Below are positions 37,537 to 50,534 of a DNA stretch of 64,000 bases, in pieces. How positions within the stretch are numbered: position 1 is the stretch's first letter; every line of letters starts with the position of its first letter. Below the pieces are notes generated by a model. The model was not told where the DNA came from, searched no databases, and worked only from the letters and a program-made list of their open reading frames with translations. Both the position numbers and the translations under genes were made by a program. The stretch is from assembly GCF_018139145.2 (NCBI RefSeq), contig NC_059500.1, positions 55,579,580-55,643,579 of the forward strand. Direction: 5' to 3'. This DNA comes from Gymnogyps californianus (lineage: Eukaryota; Chordata; Aves; Accipitriformes; Cathartidae).

Positions 37537-40500
37537 CTGGAAAAGAAAAAAACAAGCCATTATGGAACAGGAGGCTCCATGAAGACCATTACCTTTCACC
37601 TTCTGATGAGCTACTTCTCCTGAAGGCTGGACAGAGAGTAGTAAATAGGAAGAGATGGGAGCTGAAAGGGAAATGCGGCTGGATGTTTGGTGGAAACTCA
37701 AGTGGACTGACGTCCACTCAAAGCCCAAGATCACCACCTACATGCACTGCAGACCTCAAAACAGGAGACAAAACCAACTGCAGGTTAAGACAATGCTCTG
37801 AGCCCTCAAGCAGCATCAGCTGATCTGATGATGATTTACACCAGCTAAGGATGCAGACCTCTATTATTTTTAAATTTTAGCAGTGTGCCAAGTCTCTTTT
37901 AACTCCCTGGAAGCAGAAAGGCTCTAGCTACAGGATGACCCCTCTCCAGCCAGTGTCCTGCAGGTGAGAGGACACTTTCAGAACATGCCTCTAGAAAGGG
38001 CAAACAGGCACAAGGCGAAGAGAAGCTGCAGCAGGGGAAGTACCACGTGACCAGCCAAGGTCTCTCAGAAACCCACATGCTACCTCCGAGCAGCGAGGCC
38101 CTCAATGCTTGCCCAGCCTCCATACCCAAATTTGGCTCCTGTTTACCTACAAAATCACAGAGCAGAACGAGCTCCCACACCACTGGCAAAAGAGGAGGAG
38201 GAGGGGATCACTCGTGACTTGCTGCCTGCACTCCAGAGTGCCTCCAGACCGGAGGCCAGCCGGCTGCACTCCCCGCAGCCTCTCCCTGCAAAGGTCTGCC
38301 TGCCCTGTTGTTCCTAAGATGGGGCTGCTTCTCAGAGGATGTTTTAAGTCCCGTTTTCCTCACTCCAGTGTCAACCAGTGCCTTGTGGTATTTGCAAGAA
38401 TGAAAAAGGAAGGTGCTTTTCAGTACTGTTTCACAGCCAAGCTCTCTCTGACACACTGCATCAGCTACCTGGCCGAGCCAGACACAGCAAAAAACTGCCA
38501 CAACCTTAGGAAGTCTAACCACACGGTGAATATACATTTACATATTAAACAAGGGAGCAACTGTAAATCCCACCATCGACACAGCCCTGGTTCTAGCTCG
38601 TATCCCTGTAACCCTGCCCTACACCAACCCTTACAGTGTTTGCAGTGTAATGATCCCTTCTGCAAGGAGCTCCTGCTCTTCCCATGATGTTGTCTAACTC
38701 TACCGTGGAGGAGAAAGGGATGTGACTTAAAGCATACTGATGAGCTCTCAAGGGCTATTGGTATGGAGACGAAGCAGCATGGACAATAGGCACGTATGAA
38801 ATAACAGCCCTAAGAGAAATGTCAGGCAGGCATTGCGTAGTTTGTTCTGCGTCTTTCTCTTGGTATATCTGTACCTTGGTTACTTACCTGCAAAATGAAT
38901 ATGGTGGCAAATACCACTCATGGTAACAACTTCCACTGCCCTGCGTATTAGCTGCACACTAGATCCAATGATTGGTTTTACCAATTATTGCCATTTACAA
39001 TGCAATTCTGTTTCACTTCTTCAGCTGTAATGAAAGCTCTCTGCAATCATGGATAGTCTCCTTCCAGGTCACTGAACTATACAGTGCCCCCATTCAGCTT
39101 TTGCTGACATTTTGTTGACATCAATGAACTATACCCATTTATTAGCAAACAGAGCGTTTTATGCCCCCTGCATCTGATTTTTCTGCCCCTCAGCCCTATG
39201 CAAGCAAGAACCAAGCCAAATGGCCTCTTTCATTGGGAGTACCTCTCAAATTTGCACACAGAACAGAGGAGTCTGCAATGCCACAAAAGACCCTTCACAG
39301 TTTTTGCACTTTCATATTTTTATGAAATGTTATTATTGCTATTATTCTGCTTCTGGGCAAGCCTCTCATCAAGTCCTTTTGTCCATGTCTTTGATAAAAT
39401 CAGAACGTAGACCACTGGCACCAAAAAGCCAACAAATCACAGCACAAGCCTGACTCCCCTCCCCAAACTTAGCTCCCGAATAAAGGTGTGGTCCAATTGT
39501 TCTGCTTTTCATGCTGTAAAATAGAAGCCAAATGCAAAATCCTCCAACACATTCCCTGCTGGGATACAGATTTCACATGAGACAGAGAAATGCAAAGCAG
39601 CTGGCCACAGAACTTCTGGCAGGGCTAAGCTATGCTGCACAGATGTGCAATTTCTTCCGAAACCTCTGCAGTGTCTTTCTACTTGCAGTGCATCGTAACA
39701 AGGGATAATACTTTCCGCTAAGGACACTAGCACCAGGAAAATGGGGCCTCTTTACACCTACACATGGAAGGTGAGCCACCCTGAGGTGTCAGCAGCTAAA
39801 AGGAAGAGGGGGAGAAAGTAGCAGGCTTTGCTGCAACTTTTGGAAAGGTCTCATGCACTGCACTTCGTAACATGGGACAAGATGGGCTAGGCTAGAACAC
39901 AGACCTGCCCATAGCTGTCCACAAAATCATACAAGCATCCTTGATGTCTCTGTGATGTTCCAGTGGCCGGTAGTGCTACAGCTCCTTCCTAAAGAAAGAG
40001 CAGCAGTGGCAGTCTTCTGCTGCATTAAGTAGGAGAAAAAAATATGCTTTTTGCCCTTTCTTTTCTCTTTCTACCTCTTATCTGTGGTTGGGGTTACCAT
40101 CACTTGCTACCAGAGGTGCAAAAGGGTTGACTTGCTGTGACCGGTTTTTCCTTTATCTAGCTGCACAACAGTTGCAGCGGTTCAGTGCTCAGGACTGTTA
40201 CGAATCCACCAGAATGGTCCTCTGCTTTCCTTCTGCTGTCCCTACACTCTCCAATAGCCTCTACAGTACTATCAGCTGCCCTCTCAAGACTCAATAGTGA
40301 GCCTGTAGAGCCGCTCACCTGCTCATTCAGCCACCCATGCACCCAAACACATAAATCTCCACATGTCAGCAGCCTGGGGCATTTTTCTCTTATGAACACA
40401 GAATTATGGAATCCATGGTCCTTGTAACATCCCTGGCACACAACCTTTCTGAGCTGCTGCCACACCACAGGGATGTGCCCCAGCAGATGAGCAGAAAAAA

Positions 40501-42624
40501 CAGAAGCCATGTGAAAGAGGAAAGTTGAAGCGAAGGGACAGACACACACAACTCCATACAGAACTAGGACTCCTGCGATGGCACTGGAAAGACGGCCAGA
40601 AGCGTTAATTTTCCCTAAATCCCAAGCCACATCATGCTTCTGAAGATGTAAGGACTGGCAACATCTGACAAACAGCAGCAGAAAGCTGCCACATGCTCCA
40701 ACTCACACTTCCCCCCAGATTTAGGAGATGAGTTTTTCTTTGATGACATGCTTTGGGACAAGTCTCTGCTTTTTTTCTGTAGCATGTGGAAGAAATTTGG
40801 TGCTTCACCTGGGAGGAGGGAGACATCTCATACAAGACATAGCTTTGTGCCATCCAGACTGTGGGCGGATGTTGGATCAGACCAGGTCAAAGCACGCCAG
40901 GGGTTACTCTAAACTCCTTGCAGTCTTGAACTAGCCAGCCTGAGGGAATGATGCCTCTGGAGAGCTGAGCTCTTGCAGGTCTTCAGCGACTCTGGCATGC
41001 AACAGATCAAGGGCAGGTCTGCAGTCCAGCTCTACGCTCTTACCCCATCGAGCCTGGCTGAATCATGTCATCTACTACTAATGCATGCACATACATATAC
41101 AACACGTATAGAACATACACAACTGTAAACACATTAAGGGGAAAGATTTTTGCTATTAATGGAGAAAGCCCTGAAAGTCTTGACTTTTTTCTGACCAATG
41201 AAAGCTCAGGAAGAAAAGCAGGTCAGAACAGCCAGCACCTACATGGGATACCTTCAAAGAAGTGCTAAGTGCCAAGGAGTGCAGAACCAAAGGCCAAAGA
41301 ACCTTGCTAAACTGTCCTATGGATAAAACAAGGCACTTGGAGATCTGCCCAGAGAAGATTTCGTGTTTATCATACACCCAGGAGAGTTTTTGCCCTACCC
41401 ATGCCAGTCTCTCCAGCTGAAGTCTGCTAGCCAGCTGGTGGGCAAGCATACTGCTTCTGGGCTGCAGCATCCTCAGGCATGGCCACCATTTGCAGAATAG
41501 GGCAGATCTATTGGAAGCAATGGCTGTAACTAAGCTTTAACTAACCGGGGTGCCTCTGGTTGGTCTTTGGCCTGTACCTGTAATTCCTGACTCCTACCTA
41601 CAAGCTGAACCCTCCCACAGCCTCGCCTCTGGCCGCTCAACAAGCAAGGTGTCCTCCTCAAGGGAGGCTGTCAGCCCATGGCTGCATTTTCCACCAGCAA
41701 GGAGAGAATACCAAGGTTAAGAAAGCAGCTTTCAGCTGTTTTTGGTTTTTTTTCCAAATGTAATTCAACACAGCTGAATGGCTCTGCTGGCAAGGAGAGG
41801 GTCCTCCCCTGCCTCAGAGCTTGCCGCATTATAACACCTGCACGTGAGGGGCAGCCCTGAGGTTCATTGCTCTAAGGGGAGCAATTTTTGAGAGGAATTG
41901 AGCTCTGAACAAGGCAACTGCTGCTGCGCCGTCAGACTCCCACTCTGCCCCTCCACCTGCCCTTTAAAACAAGAGGGATGCTGCAGGAGCTGGGCTCACG
42001 CCTTGGCTGTCTTCACTGTCTACATGGAAAAACTGGGAAGGGCTCCTGGGTCTTTCTCCTGCTGCTAGCCACAAATTTTAACATTTCACAAGTTGCAAAC
42101 AGGACACGATTAAAAATATGGGACTGAACCTGTACAAGAAGGAACAGAAATTAGAAGAGCAAACCAAAAAGAGAGTGGTTAAAATTCTCACTCAGTTTTT
42201 GGGACACCAAATCTACAATGTAGGGCTGTCAGAGGCTCTCCATGTCTGAGCAACGCTCTTGCAGTGAGACAAGAGTATCCCTTCATGCAGTTGTGCCCTT
42301 GGATCTCTAAGCTTTTTTCTATGTCTTTACTAATTCCTGTGGAGAACTGATGCTACTTTTTTTGCACTATGTACACAGTGTGAAATATGGCCCACTCTTT
42401 CATAGAAGATCAATATGATGCACGATAAATACTGTTATTGATCTTGCAGTGTTGTAGACGACTCTCCAGCTCTATGGCATATTAACAGTAGTTAACCAGT
42501 AATTCATTTCAGGATGGCTGGGATTTTAAGGAAGGTGTGTTCTCGGGGTCAGTTACACATATGGGTCTTATATCAGTAACCTATGAGGGGCTCCTTGGTA
42601 GAGCATGGTGAAAAACACTGGTCC

Positions 42625-42695
42625 AGTCCTCAGTTAATGTAAACCAGTCTCAGACCATTTACTTCAATACAGCTACGGTGATTTACACGAATTTT
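42625..42695. repeat. Ancient palindromic amniote repeat fragment
   Basis: CTCAGTTAATGTAAACCAG is followed after a central CATTTACTTCAATACAG by CTACGGTGATTTACACGAAT. The two arms (TGTAAACCAG / GGTGATTTACA) are imperfect reverse complements. I recall a near-identical palindromic repeat (TGGTGTAAATCAG...GACTTCAATGGAG...TGATTTACACCA) as common in reptiles. Related half-sites lie at 24436-24450 and 37832-37853. Confidence 0.55.
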
Positions 42696-44079
42696 GGATA
42701 TGCATGGCAAAATCAACGCAGAAGCCAGCATATAGATCCTCTGTTCCCTTCTTACTTTTTGGGAGGAGAGAGGAGAAATGTCAGAGAATTCACAGGAATT
42801 TCTATCATCATCTCTATCTCACAGATGCAAATGTGTTTTTAAGCATACACACCAAGAAATGCAAACACTGAAGTTCTGTCTAATATTCACTCATTCTGGA
42901 GTGAGTGGAGTATTGCATGGAGTATTTCCTATTCCTACCAGTACCGTTAAGGGCCAGTTGTACATCTTCTTATACACTGGTAATAGTAATTTAAACATGC
43001 CTGGGCAAGCCTCTGATGTTGAGGTCAAATGGCATAGAGTCCATACTATTAGACTTTTTCAGCATCTAAAACAGGGTGGTAGCACCAAATTGCTTACTGG
43101 GCATGGTAACTGGACCACACTCAGGAATCTGGGGGAGAATACTAGTCAGCTTGGGACGGAGGCACACCAGGAACTCTTTTAAAAATCAGGATAGCACATA
43201 CAGTCACGTTTCAATGTCTGGGAGCATGCAGTGGCACAGTTCAATTTACTCATGTGGCTGCAACAGATGATTAGTCTCCATCTGATTGTATATTTCAGCA
43301 AAGCGATTCTGTATATGCAGTGTCGCAATTAAGAGAACTTCACTGCCCGCATTTATTGACTTGAGTTCTTATATACACCTATGGTTAGCAGTTTTCATTT
43401 CTTCTATGCGTACGACTCTACACATACACAGACACATGCCGCTGAAAATGCAGAAGAAATGTGACTACTCAAGCAACACATTTACTCAAGAAGAAGGAAG
43501 GCATAGCCATTGCCCAGTGAGCAGAGTACAGCTTTTGGTAGTTTACATTTCCTGTACTTTTCAATTCAGAGAGACTGTTTTCATCACTGCAGTGTTAGTA
43601 TCTTCCTGCAAGCCAGCCTCTGCGGCAGGGGACAGTTATGCCACTAAAACGCCAAAAATTAATTATTCAGTCAGGAAACACTTGCCTTCAGACCTCAAAA
43701 GAGTGTTGGATCTGCACCTGACCGTTTCCCCTTGGTCAGTATATAAAGCATCAGCACACTCCTATTAACTGGTTTGGCAATATTAAGTCTCACGACGCGT
43801 TAGTTCAATTCATAGCTGGCTTTGAGGTCGGACAGTAGCCTTGAACGAGGCTGGTGTGAAATCACTCCCCAACATCATAATCAGAAACACTGGAACAATA
43901 TGTTTCTCCCACCAGACAATCATGACAGAGCTATTTCAGATGTCAAAGAAAGCTGGCACCATTACTTACTTTCTGCTGAGACACTCTGCCTCCCGAGGAA
44001 CAAAACCCACACACTTGCTCTGCCTTTGAGAGGAATATTTCTGTTCTCTTCCCATTAGAAGTTGCGGATTATCTTTGGT

Positions 44080-44420
44080 GCCAGCGTTGAACTTTTAGCT
44101 TGCTATAAAGTTAATGTGCTAGACAATGTTCATTGCAGGCAAGGCTGTGGGGCTGTGTATTTTCTGCCACCCCCAAAAAAAGGCCATTATCTGTAATTAC
44201 CCATTACCATGCATAATTATTTCTTCTATTCTGGTCTATGGCCCCCAGGACTTTATGCTGTTACAGCTCACTGCATTATCTTATCAAATTTGTTAAGGAA
44301 GCTTTTTTGACCTTTTGAGCACTTGTCACAGCACATACAAAAGCCGGCAGTAAATTGTCTAAGCATGTAGTATGTGATTTATTATTTGTACCCTGCATAG
44401 TGATACCGTACAAAATATTA
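44080..44420. promoter_or_regulatory. Candidate conserved noncoding element (low confidence)
   Basis: A repeat-free AT-rich block with dense homeobox-like ATTA words (CTGTAATTACCCATTACC, TGCATAATTATTTC), an octamer-like TGCATAAT and GATA-type TTATC. Its composition resembles developmental enhancers, but conservation cannot be measured here; this is inference only. Confidence 0.25.
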
Positions 44421-44770
44421 CACACTAACACCTTCGCTGTTCCCACTCCCTGCTTTAGCTAAAATGAGAAGAGGAAAGGAAACCTCTTTAGTAAGAGAAG
44501 GAAGGGAATGGGAAGAGGCTGGAGTCTCTCAATGAGAATTTGAGGAACACAACAGTAACACATGGCTAAGCCTTAACATCGGGCTCTGGTGAAGGTCCCA
44601 GCTGCTCTCCTCTCCAGTGTCACCTCGTCTGTTTCTCCTCTCCCTCCCCAGAGTCTGACTCCACCATTTTGGCTTCTTTTCACACCTGTGTAACTCTGCT
44701 GAGCCCTACTCTTTCAGACAGAAGCCCATTTTGCTGCTCCTTCAGTAAGGAGAGAGAGGGGGCTTTAAAC

Positions 44771-44801
44771 ACGCACCACCCCCCCCACCACCCCCCCCCA
44801 G
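44771..44801 (+). repeat. C-rich tract with two C runs
   Basis: CACGCACCACCCCCCCCACC followed by a second run of nine C. The minus strand is a G-rich tract that could form a quadruplex or slip during replication. Confidence 0.9.
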
Positions 44802-47800
44802 CAATTTACAGCTTCTGTCAATGCAGTACAGGTTCCTAAGAGACAAATTTGGTCCAGTATGAGATTCACAGGGATTGTCCTTCATGGATACTGATGTGAG
44901 TGCGCAAAGGACGAGGTTTTCATCTCCACTGCTCTCAAAGCTCCCAGCGAAAGACCAGACACTGACCTGCATCCCAGTACCATTTGCTTCGGCTAACAGT
45001 CTCACCGCAGTACCAGTCCATGCACTACGTCCCTCTTCTTTGTAAGGACACTGGAGTCGAACCCTACAGAGAAGCAGGGCTCTCAAGAAAACAAGAGAGC
45101 TGACTCCCTGCATCCTGATTTTTGTTTTCCCCTTAGTTTTCTTTTTATCAATATACTCCCGAGGGTGCTTTATCTTAAAACCTCTCTTTCAGGTGCTTAT
45201 ATGTATAAAACTCTCAACCCACAACCCTATCTGAAAAGAGGTATTTAAGAAATTATAATTTAGCAAATTCTAGTAAAATAATAATTTTGATGCTTTTGAA
45301 CTGTGTGATTAAATAAACTTCCCAAATACAAGAAAATCTGAGATACTTTTCCGCCATCATGACAACTAAAAGGAAACGTCAAGGATCAGGTACTCACTTT
45401 GGACTAAAAGTGCACAGTATAAATCACTGTAGCACAAGGTATGCAGAATCAGGCCTTTCAGATCTGCCCGTGAAAGCCTTCTCCCTAAAAGCAGAGTGAA
45501 AAAACAGGGACCCTGGACTCCTGAAAGCATCCCTGAATTCAGGCCCTAAGAGATGGCTACCTGAGCCACTGCTGTAAAGACAAAACACTTCTCCATGTTT
45601 CTCCACAGTTTGCAGACCTCCGGCCCACCGCTCTGTGCTGGCTCTCAGGCAGCGGGGAGGTGGAGACTTTAACAGCGGTACAAGGAAGAGAGAGTCACTC
45701 TGCGTTCAAGGTGAGCCAGCAAATACAGGTGAAGAGTAGGGTCCGCAGAGCAGCAGGGGAGCTTGCACTCGAACCCCTGTCCTAGAGCCTGGCTTCTGAG
45801 ACGTACGGAGCTGTCCTACTCTCATTCACCTATGGAAAACCACCTCTGCAGTCCTCCCAACTGTTTTGACCAGAAAGCTTTCAAGAAAAGCACGTTTTTT
45901 CCTCCCTCCTCCAATTGCCAACAACGCTACGACCCCATCTCGAGCTCAGATACCAAATCCAGCAGTTCTTTTTCCTCCTTGTTCAGGATCCCCTGCCCAA
46001 ACAGCCCTGGATGCCCAGCTGTGCTCCAACTAACATCTATTAGAGGGAGAGATCGAGAAATCTGTTATCAGCCATATCAGATGCGTGGGCTAAAAGCAGC
46101 TGTGTCTCCAGGCTAAAGAGAATAAATCATAGCCAAAACAGCTTATTACAACCACAGTCCATAGGTACCTCTTTGACCGTACCCGGGGAACACAGCTGCT
46201 CAGCAGAGACAGGCCTTTCTTCTCAAAGGAGAAATACACATTTAAAAAAAAGAAGGAAAAAAACCCCCACGGTCCAGCAACTCTGAGCCTCTTGCATGCT
46301 CCTGGCCTTTTCCCTGGAGCTGAAGTGCACAGGGACTGATCTACCCCACCTCCTTGTCACAGCTATGCCTTGCCCAGGCACTTATCACCTGCCAACTCCT
46401 ACCACGCTTTCTATCTCCTCCCACCGCCCCAAGACAAAACATCCAGTCATTGCACCCTTCCTGCAGCGGCTCTCTGACAGCCAGGGCAGACCCCTCACTG
46501 GACAAAGCAGCTGGACCGCGAGTTCAGCCAGCACTATTGGCGAGGAGTGGGCATAGTGGAAGCAGTGCCTGCAGGCGCAGGGCACACGTCCTAGGGGCAG
46601 GAGACTGCTTTACCCGCCAAGACATCAACGGCTGCGCTCTCCTGCTTCTCAAGGATTACTCGACTGCCAAAACAATACTCATTTTCACCCCGAAGGAATG
46701 AGCACTACTTTTTTCTTCCCTCTAGGAATAACGCCGGAGTCATCACTTGAGCGAACTGGAATAAGCTTTTCCAGTACCACCTATAAAGGGCTAAACCAGT
46801 CCTAAGTGGGACAGCACATCTTACCAAGAACGACACTTGCCAGAAAAGAGGCACTCCAGGATAAAAGTTCAGCAGCAAGGACAGCACATTTCAAGAAAAC
46901 CTGGGTGATCCCAGAATTAAGGCTGTTCGTTATCGTCTCGCCTGAGCCCTGCGGTGGATGCACCCAACACTCAAGCTTTTCATGGGATTCTGCATCCACA
47001 TGATGCTTCTGTTCACAATGTCAAAACCCATCCCATGAAACGACACAGAAAACTTCAACTTGAGCTGGTCTAGTCTGGCAAAGGCACAAGCAATTTGGAA
47101 CAATCATATAGGGATTAATTAAATCTTAGATGAGGGGGTCACTAAAGGGCAAAATAAACTGCCGTCTCTCACCTCAAGACGTGTTTTCTGGTCTTTTAAT
47201 CATTCCTGCGTCTCCTGCCTGAGCCGTTCCAAGTTCAAGCCCAGGTGTGCTGGTTCAGACCATGGCTATATCCCCACCACCAGCTATAAAGAGAAACCTA
47301 GGGAACAGTACGAACAGGGCAAACAAACTTGATACCTCCTTCACCCCCTTTCCTAGCCTCCCATCATTTTTGGCTCAGTGACGTTCCTGTGCCTGGTGTG
47401 GTATGCTTACTTAATAATCACCAACAATCTCTCTTCCAATAGCCGTTGAGAGCCCACTTTCCTGTACATACAATGTCACCAGGGAAGGAGTCCCACTAGT
47501 CCCACAGGCACCCCATCAGTTTCAGGCACAGAAGACACCAAGCCTCCTTCCCATCATCACAGGTCTGCCTGAAAGGGCCGTACCAGTCCTTGGTCATCCT
47601 TTTTTCCACCAGGAACCAGTAACATTCAGCATAGTACCCCTGCGGCCACCAGCTCCTCTGCAGTGACAATGTTTCTCAGGGACAGACTCCTCCATTTTTC
47701 ACTTCTAGTATGGGTTAAAGTGGCTCTTGCTTGCACGTGACCAACCATATAGCCAAGCCCTCCCACAGTGCACTTCTGTCTTCTCCACTGCTTGCCAGTC

Positions 47801-47879
47801 CATGCACCTTTCCATCACCTACCAAGATGACCTGTGGCGATTCCAGGCTTACTTCCAAGATACCAATGGGAAGACCACA

Positions 47880-48430
47880 CAGCTTACAGCCAAGAGCAGG
47901 TCCCTGTGAGACTTCTCCAGGAACACCACTGCATTAGCTTCCCCACTCAGACCTACATTTTCAGACTGATAGGATCATCCTTTTTAAAACCATGTAACAC
48001 ATACCATACCGATTTTCTGTCAATTCAGTTTCCTAATCAAGATGTCAGGGGACACAAAAATCAAACGCTTTGCAGAATTTGACTGCATCAGTATGGCACT
48101 TTGCCAAGCAATTTTGTAATGATAAAAGATTACTAACTTGACCGAATCTTCTACCCACAAACTTCTGTTAATTCACTTTGTGTGAGCATCCTTTAACAGC
48201 TGCATTTCTCCCCCTCCCGCACATTTCAGTCTGCTGTGGACTGTTCCGCTGTTTTCAGAAAAACTGATGTCAGGCTGACAGATTTGTAGCCACCCATCCT
48301 ACCACATTCGCTTTTCTTAAACACTGGCATAACATCAGCTTTCTTCCAGGCCTTAGGAATTTCTTCAGTGTTAAAAACTTACTGGAAAACAACATTAATG
48401 GACCAGAGAGATCCTCAGCCAAGTTGTTTT
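47880..48430 (-). mobile_element. Degraded LINE reverse-transcriptase fragment (CR1/L2-like)
   Basis: Translation of the minus strand, allowing frame changes and stops, gives a LINE reverse-transcriptase order: LAEDLSGPLMLF (about 48425-48390), EEIPKAWKKADVMPVFKK (about 48365-48310), GGYKSVSLTSVF (about 48290-48255), FCKAFDFV-like catalytic block A (about 48080-48055) and SGVP...SQGPALG block B (about 47930-47890). Stops and at least two frame changes show it is dead. It was missed by open-frame inspection because no frame stays open. It lies in intron 2 in the same sense as DMRT1. It is an ancient host LINE, not a virus. Confidence 0.75.
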
Positions 48431-48635
48431 TTTTTTTTTTTTCTTAAATACTGCATGCAATCCAATCCTGCTTATTTCAGTTACTGCTGGAAATGAAAGC
48501 AGAATGTCACCACCTCCTATACAGCAACATCATCTGCCCTTCTTCAAAGCAAAGATCAGAAAAAATTATCGAGCATTTCTTCCTCTCTTCCACATGTAGA
48601 ATTATTATCCTATAATGGGTCAAATGACTGTTAAA

Positions 48636-48651
48636 TGTGTGTGTGTGTGTT
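48636..48651 (+). repeat. TG dinucleotide repeat, 8 units
   Basis: An uninterrupted TG run in intron 2, near the degraded LINE. Confidence 0.95.
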
Positions 48652-50504
48652 CCTAAATACAACTATAAAACCTCCAAATTTAAGATTTCTAGTTAATTTT
48701 AAACGTAACACAAAACAACTTTCTTTCAAAGGAAAATGTGATTTGGAGAAAAAAACAAGGAGGGAGAAATCCCAGCCAGAAGACTTCAGCTTGGCATAAT
48801 AAGTTTTCCAGTCATACACACAGCCCCAATCCAGCTCCAGCTAAGAGGAACTGAAATACCACCACTGATTTCAGTAGAACTGGAGAGGACACATTTTGTT
48901 CACATTTAGTGTAGACTTAATAAAAATGATCTGCTGCAAACATTTAGCATGCAACTTAAAAATCCTCCTAATATGGCTGAAGAAATAAAACCTACAGAAA
49001 ATAATTTTTCTTTCCACACTTAATGCAAGCTACAGGCCCTCAATAAGATGTCTACAGCAGCAAACTCCAGTTTCAACATCTTCTGCCACTGACTAGAGCA
49101 GAGTAGCTGATCTTTTTATGTGAGCTGGGGGGGCAATGCTTGTTCTTTCCTTACTTGCACTTCTGGTCTTTATAATACAGCCATAGTGATCCTATTCAAT
49201 CTTTATCAGCAAAAAAGAATGGCTTTAGTAAAGAAAAAGCATTCAAAATCTTTGAATATGGCTTTGAATATGTGAAGATGCTAGGCACTATTTTAATGCT
49301 CCAGCATATGTTTGTTCACGCTGAACTGAGACAGCAGGACTACTTACATATCTAAAATTATTAGCATGTATGATAGCTAACAGGATCAGGACCAATAAAA
49401 TTAGTGCTTCAGAAAATTAGAAGCATGACAAAGAGGTGCCATTTTCAATCTTCAGTATAACAGCTGGGAGTATGACTACTATATGTGCATATATATGTAT
49501 ACATGTTACTATTCATCTTGAGACACCTGATTTGAGAAAGAAATTTACAAATATTTAACTGGTTGCATTCAGACATCCAACATGCTACTGAACTGTGTAA
49601 CAGGAGCAAAACTTAAAATCAACACAACTTTAAAAAAAATAGAGGAAGAAATTAAAAGAGAAAGGAAATTAGGAAAGAAAACTAGATTTCTAGACAGTGA
49701 TGGAAAACAGCCCAGACACCTGCAGGTGCAAAGAAGCAAACTGAGAGGAGGAGAAAGAAACTCAGTGTGGATTAAATGTAAAGGGATTTAAGTCATTAAC
49801 AAGAGATCAAAGAGAACATTAGAAGGGAGGGAAGGCTTTACAAGTGTCTGAGATAGAAGACCTTGGAGGAAATATGACTGGGATAAAATCATTATGGCTC
49901 ACACGAAAAATAATAAAGGGAGTAGGACGATGGTTGGAATTAGCTGGAGTCCATGCTTGGTTATAAGCTATATGATGACAGAAACCCAAAAGGTTTCTAA
50001 AAAAGACCAACTAGAAATAATAGGAGGGCTTTTTCACTCTGTCTGCCTAATACGTGATGGAAAAACTAATATCAGGAGTGGTAAAGAAGCATTGTAGACA
50101 CCCACTGGGCCGGGCAAGTGAGCAAAAATCACATGCACGTGCATCGCTTTTGTACATGATCGCCAGTGTTGCATGGATGCAGCAACATTTGCACTCACAA
50201 AATCTGCTTCCATGCAAACGCAAACTGATCACTCATGAATTTTGTTCATGCACAACTGATAGACAGAAATGCACAGCGACTGGAAATACAGTGGCTTACA
50301 TCAGCTGAGGTTCAGTTGTGCCCATGACTATAGGTGTCCAAGTCAGCAAATGGTGGCCTATGCTGTAAGCAACAGAAATAGAATGAATGGAGACTAGAGA
50401 CAGGAATTGAAAAAAAAAAAATCATAAAAATTAGGCATCCAATCTCATTGCAAAGGAAGAGAAGCTCAGTGCTTAACTGACTCTCTGCAAGCTCTTCAAG
50501 AAAA

Positions 50505-50534
50505 CATAGGACAAGTGTACATAGGACAAGTGTA
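50505..50534 (+). repeat. 15-bp tandem duplication
   Basis: CATAGGACAAGTGTA occurs twice head to tail without change, in intron 2. Confidence 0.95.

Noticed and set aside
38109..38687. A 192-codon plus-strand frame in intron 2, close to the exon 3 acceptor
   Set aside because: No domain, no relative I recognise and no splice support; a frame of this length is not exceptional among many in 64 kb.
42778..43768. A run of plus-strand frames of 64-160 codons that might be a gene
   Set aside because: The frames do not join through plausible splice sites, show no family signature, and overlap an ancient noncoding repeat region.
45040..45085. A B-box-like GGTTCGACTCC on the minus strand, suggesting a tRNA
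   Set aside because: No matching A box, no acceptor stem and only a partial T stem; not a tRNA.
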